Positions 58,261-64,000 of a stretch of DNA of 64,000 nucleotides are shown one piece after another. The position numbers and the translations under genes are program-made. Source of the DNA: Hymenolepis diminuta (taxonomy: Eukaryota > Platyhelminthes > Cestoda > Cyclophyllidea > Hymenolepididae); contig CAADRB010000027.1 of assembly GCA_900708905.1 (NCBI GenBank), forward strand, positions 1,862,115 through 1,926,114, given 5' to 3'. Position 1 is the first letter of the stretch. Each line of letters begins with the position of its first letter. Under the pieces are notes generated by a model that saw nothing but the letters and a program-made list of their open reading frames with translations, did not search any database and was not told the origin of the DNA.

Positions 58261-61016
58261 GACGATTTATATTTTCACACGCAATGCAAACAGGCTGAAT
58301 GCAATTATATTATGTGAAGAAAAAATATTCATTGTAGTTAAATTCTAAAAAAATATGCTTTTTGTAAAGTGATATTCACGCGCAAATGAACTTTTTCAAA
58401 ATATTATCAACTATTGTCACAAAAAATGAAATAAATCTGCGTTTAGAAACTGAAAAGCTTCTAATGGAATTGAAGGTATTAAATAATGCTGCAAAAGTTT
58501 TCAAAATGTGGATATAAGTGGTGGAAATTATCCCCGTCCCATGGGATATCCGGTAAGCTGTTGGAGAAGATGAAAAAGAAATATCAATATGAAAATTTTG
58601 ACGAGAATTCAATGTAAAATATTTTTAAATTTAATGAAAAAGATTGGAAATTTCATTCTTTTATTATTATAAAATACTGATTTCATAGATTATCAAAATA
58701 AAAGTATTAATAGTCATAAGTTTACAGAAATATGAACAGGTAAACGTTTACGAAATTTTTTTATTAGCTTTACAAATATTTTAATTTGACATATTTTGGT
58801 ATAAATCTACATTCACAGATTCAATATTCCCGTAGTTTCAAAAGAGGCAGGGAATGGGTGTAAGTCAAATCTAACTAATTCATGGAAGCTAATGCATGAC
58901 TACGAACCAGGATTCTAAGTTAAGAATTATTATTTTCAGAGAGTCTATTAGGTTCCTCCTCTTTACTGCTTCGTTTGATCTCATGAAAAGTCAAAATTCA
59001 ACAGCATTTTTGTATTCTCTTTCACTATTCTATTTGAAACTTCTTTCACTCTTGAAAATTAGAAGGAAGCTGTTAGAAAATATTCGCCATGATAATAAGC
59101 AGATAATGGTTTGATATCAATGGAGACTTTTTCTGGAGAGAACTTTATATTTTTATATATACTCAGAGTTATTTCGAAATATTCCCCAAACATTTTACTG
59201 ATCACACTTGATGTTGCATTCAAAAGTTTTGGTATTAAGACTGAAATTTGATACCTGTGCCACTGTTATACATTGCACAAGCTCTAGCTGAATCATCAGA
59301 AAAGTTCAAACGAAGGTGAATTATTCAAAAAATTTCATTTATTATTATCTCAGTAATAAAACAACGCATTCCATTTCGGACAACAGCTGCAAGCGGATGC
59401 ATGTTCTTTGCGCACCTCGGATACACATCTGAAGTTGTCCTCTTCCCTCTTGCCTCCATTAGTCAAATGACCTGTCAAAACGTCACTGAGAGTCATTTTT
59501 TTCACACGTTTGTACAATGAGACATTTGTCATGCCTGTAGGGGTCCCTTTCATTCGGCGATACACGTCAAATCGTCCTGACTACCAATTGTCAAATTGTT
59601 AGGTGACAGTAAGAGCGTCATAAGTATATCGGAAGGGGTAAGAGTGAGCCATTTGGGATCCGAAATTGGCAGGAGAGCGCAAAGGGGCATCCAGACAAAT
59701 TGCGCATCATTGATGTATAAATGGGAGAAAAGACAATACGTCTGGTTTAGAAAGAAACAGAGTAAAAAAGATATTTTTATAGTACATTTCTGTTTCTGCT
59801 TCAAAGAAAGTGCCAGAAGTGTCACCTCATGATAAGATTGACTTTAAATTAGCTCAAGACTATCCATTTGGTTATTTGGGCTATGTTCATCCCAGCCGCT
59901 TAACTACCAAGTTTAAGGGAAATTCTGAGAAGGACAAGAAGTGTTTTATTATTATCTGTTTGTAGTTACGTATTATGTACAGTAAGATATGAATAGTGAA
60001 TGGTAACATATTAGAGCTGTACATGGAATTTGATGGTATGAGTCAAATAGGAATTACTGAATGGAGAATAAAGAAGTTGAAGACTCTTAAACATTCATAT
60101 TTGATAATGAAAACAAACCTTATTTCATGAAATCCAGCATCCAGTGCAATTGCTTCCAACCACCCTGAAAGACCCTAACTTCTCAATTATCCCAAAGATC
60201 ATATATGCAGAGACGTTAATCTCAAATTGAGCTTCCAAGAAGCCTAATCATTAAAAATCAAAATTTTCTTATTTTATTTTCTTACTCCTAAGCATATGTT
60301 ATCCATTTCGATTTAAGTTTTCAACACGAGAATTAACTTACCACCTCCATTGAAATGAATCTTTGAGGCTTGAGGAAAGTCAGAGATTCTTAGTTTAGGC
60401 ATTTTACAATTTAGTTGCGTAAATCAGTGGAATTTGTCCTTCAAAATGCGAACTGGGCTTTATAACATTTCTCCATAATGGTTTTACTAAAACACATGTT
60501 TCTTAATCAAAATGCTTCTTGATCTCCCTTCATCTATCAAATTATTTATTTGTGTATATATTTTTATTAGAGTTTGATGGTTATTATTAACCTTCAGGAG
60601 AACGTTAAACCCAAATGGTTTTTCTACTAGATGGTTCAGTTATGCCTCTTTTATAACTGTTTTCATTGTATCTCTAAAACTTATCACTGATCCTCGAAAT
60701 CTATATTTATACCTGATCTCCTTTTTAACCTTTCACGTATCTGACAGAAGTCCCTCAAGATCGATAATACTATACATAAGTGTCCTTCAAGGTATGGTAA
60801 CTAAGAAAATAATTCATCTTGATTGACAAAGTGAAAATCAATTAGTTCCCTTCTAGATTTCTTCCTCGCCATTTGTAACCCAAGCTTCTATGTCTACGTG
60901 CAGCACGACTAAATGCATGCATAGAATTTCAATTTCACCCCCAGTTACCTAAATGGACATATAATGAACTATAATTACCTGCTGAATGTCCCGGCAGGCA
61001 TTCCTACATTAGTAAT
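58261..61016. other. AT-rich DNA, no gene supported
   Basis: At 59.35-59.83 kb two minus-strand frames overlap by 16 bases (59550-59825, 91 codons; 59350-59565, 71 codons, the second with a Cys-rich end ACSCCPKW), and the plus strand is open too. This could be a frameshifted pseudogene or chance. Nothing else stands out. Confidence 0.4.
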
Positions 61017-61065
61017 GGGAGTAGGAGTAGGAGTAGGAGGAGGAGGAGGAGGAAGAGTAGCAGTA
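61017..61065. repeat. GGAGTA/GGA microsatellite
   Basis: GGGAGTAGGAGTAGGAGTAGG passes into repeated GGA triplets and then an imperfect tail. On the minus strand it would encode a Pro/Thr run within a 72-codon frame (60975-61193), which is a by-product of the repeat. Confidence 0.9.
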
Positions 61066-61721
61066 GCTGAACACTCTTTTCCTCTAATCAAGATTGATAT
61101 TAATGACTTCCTGTCTTCTGCAGTACTCCGCGTCTCGATGTGACTCAGACGAGTATAGAGAAGTCTAAACAAATTAGGAGGATAAGTCTTCAAGGAATCT
61201 TTAGATTGAAAACAGTACTCAGATGACTGACAATATATTTAGTGCTCAGAATCCAATCAGAATTTTCTGCTCTCTAATTAGCTAAAACATTGACGGAAAT
61301 ATCCAAGAAATGAATCAAAAATTGAGAGAGAAGTTGTTAGACGAGCTTATTTTCGGAAATTTAAGTTAGCAATGAAAGGAATCAATAAAGCTGACACAAA
61401 CAAATTTTATTCATCGTCATAATTTTAAACATTCGTGTTAACAAATGTTTAAAACGCTTTAAAATAAAATGAAAAATGAATAATTAATATTGTGGGTGCT
61501 TAAAGTTGTATTCAGGATAGGTGTTTTGAATGAAAGGCCCTTAAGTAAGCTGTTACTGTTCAAATTTTTAAAATTTATGTACTTTCTTTTGTAATTCTGA
61601 AATTGAAATTGTGTTACAGAGTGCCGGAAGCGACCCATAATTCAAACAAGATAAAAGTCAAAAATAATTCATGCACAAATTCTGACAGTCAAATCCGGTG
61701 TTTCAAATCAAAGGAATTAAA

Positions 61722-61843
61722 NNNNNNNNNNNNNNNNNNNNNNNNNNNNNNNNNNNNNNNNNNNNNNNNNNNNNNNNNNNNNNNNNNNNNNNNNNNNNNN
61801 NNNNNNNNNNNNNNNNNNNNNNNNNNNNNNNNNNNNNNNNNNN
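61722..61843. other. Assembly gap (N run)
   Basis: The gap is 122 unresolved bases. Any frame drawn across it (61603-61869) has no meaning. Confidence 1.
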
Positions 61844-63531
61844 GAGGGGGTAAAGATATAAGAAAGTAACATTTAGAAGGATATAAAGATTTTGTTATTT
61901 TATTGCATGATTTAATTTATTTACTTATCGAAAAACGCCACTACATGCTCCCCAATTAATGCTGAGAAGTAAACGAGAGAAGAGCTTAATTTCCCAAAAT
62001 TGATATACAAGACTTTTCATTCATTTTTCTGACAAGTATGACATTTTCCGGTTTGAAGCACACATCCAATATATTTTCCATAAACAAATTCCTTTAGCAA
62101 CTCCAATATGCTTTCTAAGAATTATGCATTCATGTCTCATGAAATAAGGCGTTTTCAAAGGAGTACTTAGTAGCGATTATTACTATTTTAACTTCAGTAC
62201 AGATTCTCAAAATGATTGTTTAGTATAAAAATCATGGTAAAATGATAATAAATATTTCAACAGGTTTTTTTGTATTGCTAAATGATGATAATAATTTAAT
62301 TAACGAGGAAGGGATTTGACCTACTCATTTATTGCCCAATGCAATTGGCAATTCCAAGGCTCGCATTGAATGCAGTATTTCCAGTATTTGCACAGATGGG
62401 AGAAAAGACATCTTGGACATCTGCCTAATGGCGTATTTTAATTCGATTTTACCCTTGACGTCATATTTATTTCCTAGAATTTCTCCTGCTAATCACAATG
62501 TGTGGAAGTATATAAGCAGAGCACAGCACTGAAGATAGTGAATTAATTGAATTACTCGAAAGCGTGAACGGAGTTGTGCTGTACTATTAAAATGAAAGTG
62601 CAAATGATTAACGAAGGATTTTACAGGACTTATATAGTACAAAAATACGAAAACCAATCCATAAGTGACGCTGGAGAGGAGCAGTCACAGGAGCAAAGAC
62701 GCTGATCACAAATTACAATAGATGAGTTGAAAATGGATCAATGGCGTATGCAATAATAAAATCATCTACATTATTGATTTAGTTCACGGTAGATATTTAT
62801 AATTAATGAATTTAATTGTAAACATTAAGGTTAATTATGTCTACCTACTTATCTGCCCATCACAATGAACTAGCATTTTAATTTGAAATCTTGTTGTAAT
62901 TTAAATTCTCTTCCGGTCTCTTAATTGACATCCCAACAAATTTCAGAAAATTAGGATGATAGTTCAGCTTTTTCGGCCCAGAAACTAAATACCGCGTCCG
63001 CATGTGCACGTGGAAACCCTCAAGTGCTGCATGGTTGTAGCCTTCATTAGCATCCCACTTCCTCACCGATTTCGTTCTAATTTAAAGACAGACGTGCTCG
63101 GTCTATCCCCAGGGTGATATACGGCGTTTGTTGAATATTAATTTTCCTCAAACACGTTTTGCTGTCCAAAAACGGTCTTATTAAAGCCTTATTTGGACAC
63201 TTAAATTAAGTGATTAATAATTTTACTTGATGGTTTCGATAATTCCTCAAAATCTCAAAATCGCTCCAGTAAGCGTTAAAAAGATATTTAGCTTTGCTTT
63301 ATTTCTCATTTCTTGAAAAGTCTTTACCTCGATAAGTATGCCCATGCTCCTCCCCCCCCCCCTCGACTTTTGCAAAACCATTCCCATTCACATAACTATA
63401 AAAAGGATAATTAAAGTGCATGTGATATGACTCAGCTCATTTGAGTAGACATTTTGTTCCTTTGTCAGCTACAGTTTCATTATCTACGTTTGATGTCTTT
63501 GAATATGCAGATATCTTTATTGACAGTGGAA
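61844..63531. other. AT-rich DNA, no gene recognised
   Basis: Short frames only (62332-62532 plus, 62878-63066 minus). A run of about a dozen C occurs near 63350-63362. Nothing else could be supported. Confidence 0.5.
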
Positions 63532-63845
63532 GGAGGACTGCCAAATTAAAATCTCCAACTATCTCGTTTCTGCCGCATTAAAACTGTAAGCTGCCGAATG
63601 TCATCGAAGGACATTTTGCCTTCAAAACCATTGGAAAAATTCGAAAAAATGAAGCAACAGGACCTACCCTTCTTGATTTAATAAAACGGGTCACCAAGTT
63701 GCTGCAACCTAGGGGACGAATAGCAAAATATGAATTTAGTAACCCGAACCCAAACATCAAATTATGTAAGATTCTTCGATACCTTGAAGTTGCTCTCAAT
63801 AGCCCTCCTCTCCCCTCTTTATTATTTATTTGGCCTTCTTTTTAA
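63532..63845 (+). repeat. Dispersed repeat with residual coding frame, copy 2
   Basis: This is the partner of 51045-51345. From 63582 to the stop at 63843-63845 one frame is open for 87 codons but has no ATG; it reads NCKLPNVIEGHFAFK, then LLDLIKRVTKLLQPRGRI, then KYEFSNPNPNIKLCKILRY. A stop immediately precedes it at 63579-63581, so this is a fragment. The agreement with copy 1 at peptide level supports ancestral coding. The family is unknown to me. Confidence 0.6.
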
Positions 63846-64000
63846 CGATTTCAATTTCTTCTCACAATTAAAATGGAAAAATTTCAATGCTGCAGAGTTC
63901 TTATTTATCTCTGGATAACCACTTTTCACAGGTCGTCCCCATGTCACCCATCGTCCATATCAATACTCGGGTGCATATTGCTCCTGACAACTGGGCATTT
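63846..64000. other. Window end, nothing recognised
   Basis: No frame or repeat reaches the window edge with support. Confidence 0.5.

Noticed and set aside
59350..59825. Two overlapping minus-strand frames as one frameshifted gene with a Cys-rich end
   Set aside because: The opposite strand is equally open, no motif is recognisable, and joining them needs an unproven frameshift.
60975..61193. Pro/Thr-rich protein frame on the minus strand
   Set aside because: The Pro/Thr run is only the translation of the GGA/GGAGTA microsatellite.
61603..61869. 88-codon frame across the N run
   Set aside because: Most of its codons are unresolved bases.
1..64000. CRISPR array, bacterial operon, prophage or plasmid content
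   Set aside because: No regularly spaced repeats, no ribosome-binding sites before long frames, no dense coding; the elements present are of animal type.

Overview
The window is non-coding-rich DNA from an animal nuclear genome. It is AT-rich throughout (about one third G+C by eye). It has no dense open reading frames or operons, and nearly all open frames are short (60-116 codons) and scattered on both strands, as expected by chance in such DNA. The recognisable content is decayed animal transposable elements: two about 1.3-kb mariner-type DNA transposons, Ty3/gypsy retrotransposon fragments and tRNA-derived SINEs. A 5S rRNA gene copy reads most like an arthropod 5S. A parasitic copepod or other AT-rich arthropod would fit the element families, but the species cannot be fixed from this sequence. 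A run of N (61722-61843) and one isolated N (23047) show that it is a draft assembly.

Layout. 1-9.7 kb is AT-rich DNA with no confident gene; it holds a probable old SINE (about 6.30-6.46 kb), a small GC-richer pocket with a 56-codon frame (2.17-2.34 kb) and one candidate internal exon with good splice signals (8896-9017). A better SINE with a tRNA-like head lies at 9.70-9.93 kb. A deleted Ty3/gypsy pol remnant (12.3-13.1 kb, minus) lies between two diverged direct repeats. At 19.5-20.9 kb a 1301-bp mariner with matching terminal inverted repeats is inserted inside a 5S rRNA gene. The two 5S halves rejoin to 119 bases after removing one copy of the TA duplication. A second mariner-type element of 1310 bp, from a different family, lies at 22.7-24.0 kb. 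At 29.6-30.5 kb two opposed gypsy fragments carry LTR pieces as an inverted repeat.

From 31 kb on the window is mostly featureless, but it contains several old repeat families found here by comparing the window with itself: a transposase-related pair (34.2 and 52.2 kb), a short dispersed pair (28.7 and 31.3 kb), three degenerate copies of a 200-300-bp unit (45.4-46.7 kb), a second good SINE copy (50.2-50.4 kb), and a pair with a residual unidentified open frame (51.0 and 63.5 kb). A CA-rich, GC-elevated island lies at 57.7-58.3 kb.

No functional protein-coding gene can be asserted. The elements are related by nesting and common descent and do not form a pathway. The best supported event is the mariner insertion that splits the 5S gene between its upstream and downstream internal promoter parts.
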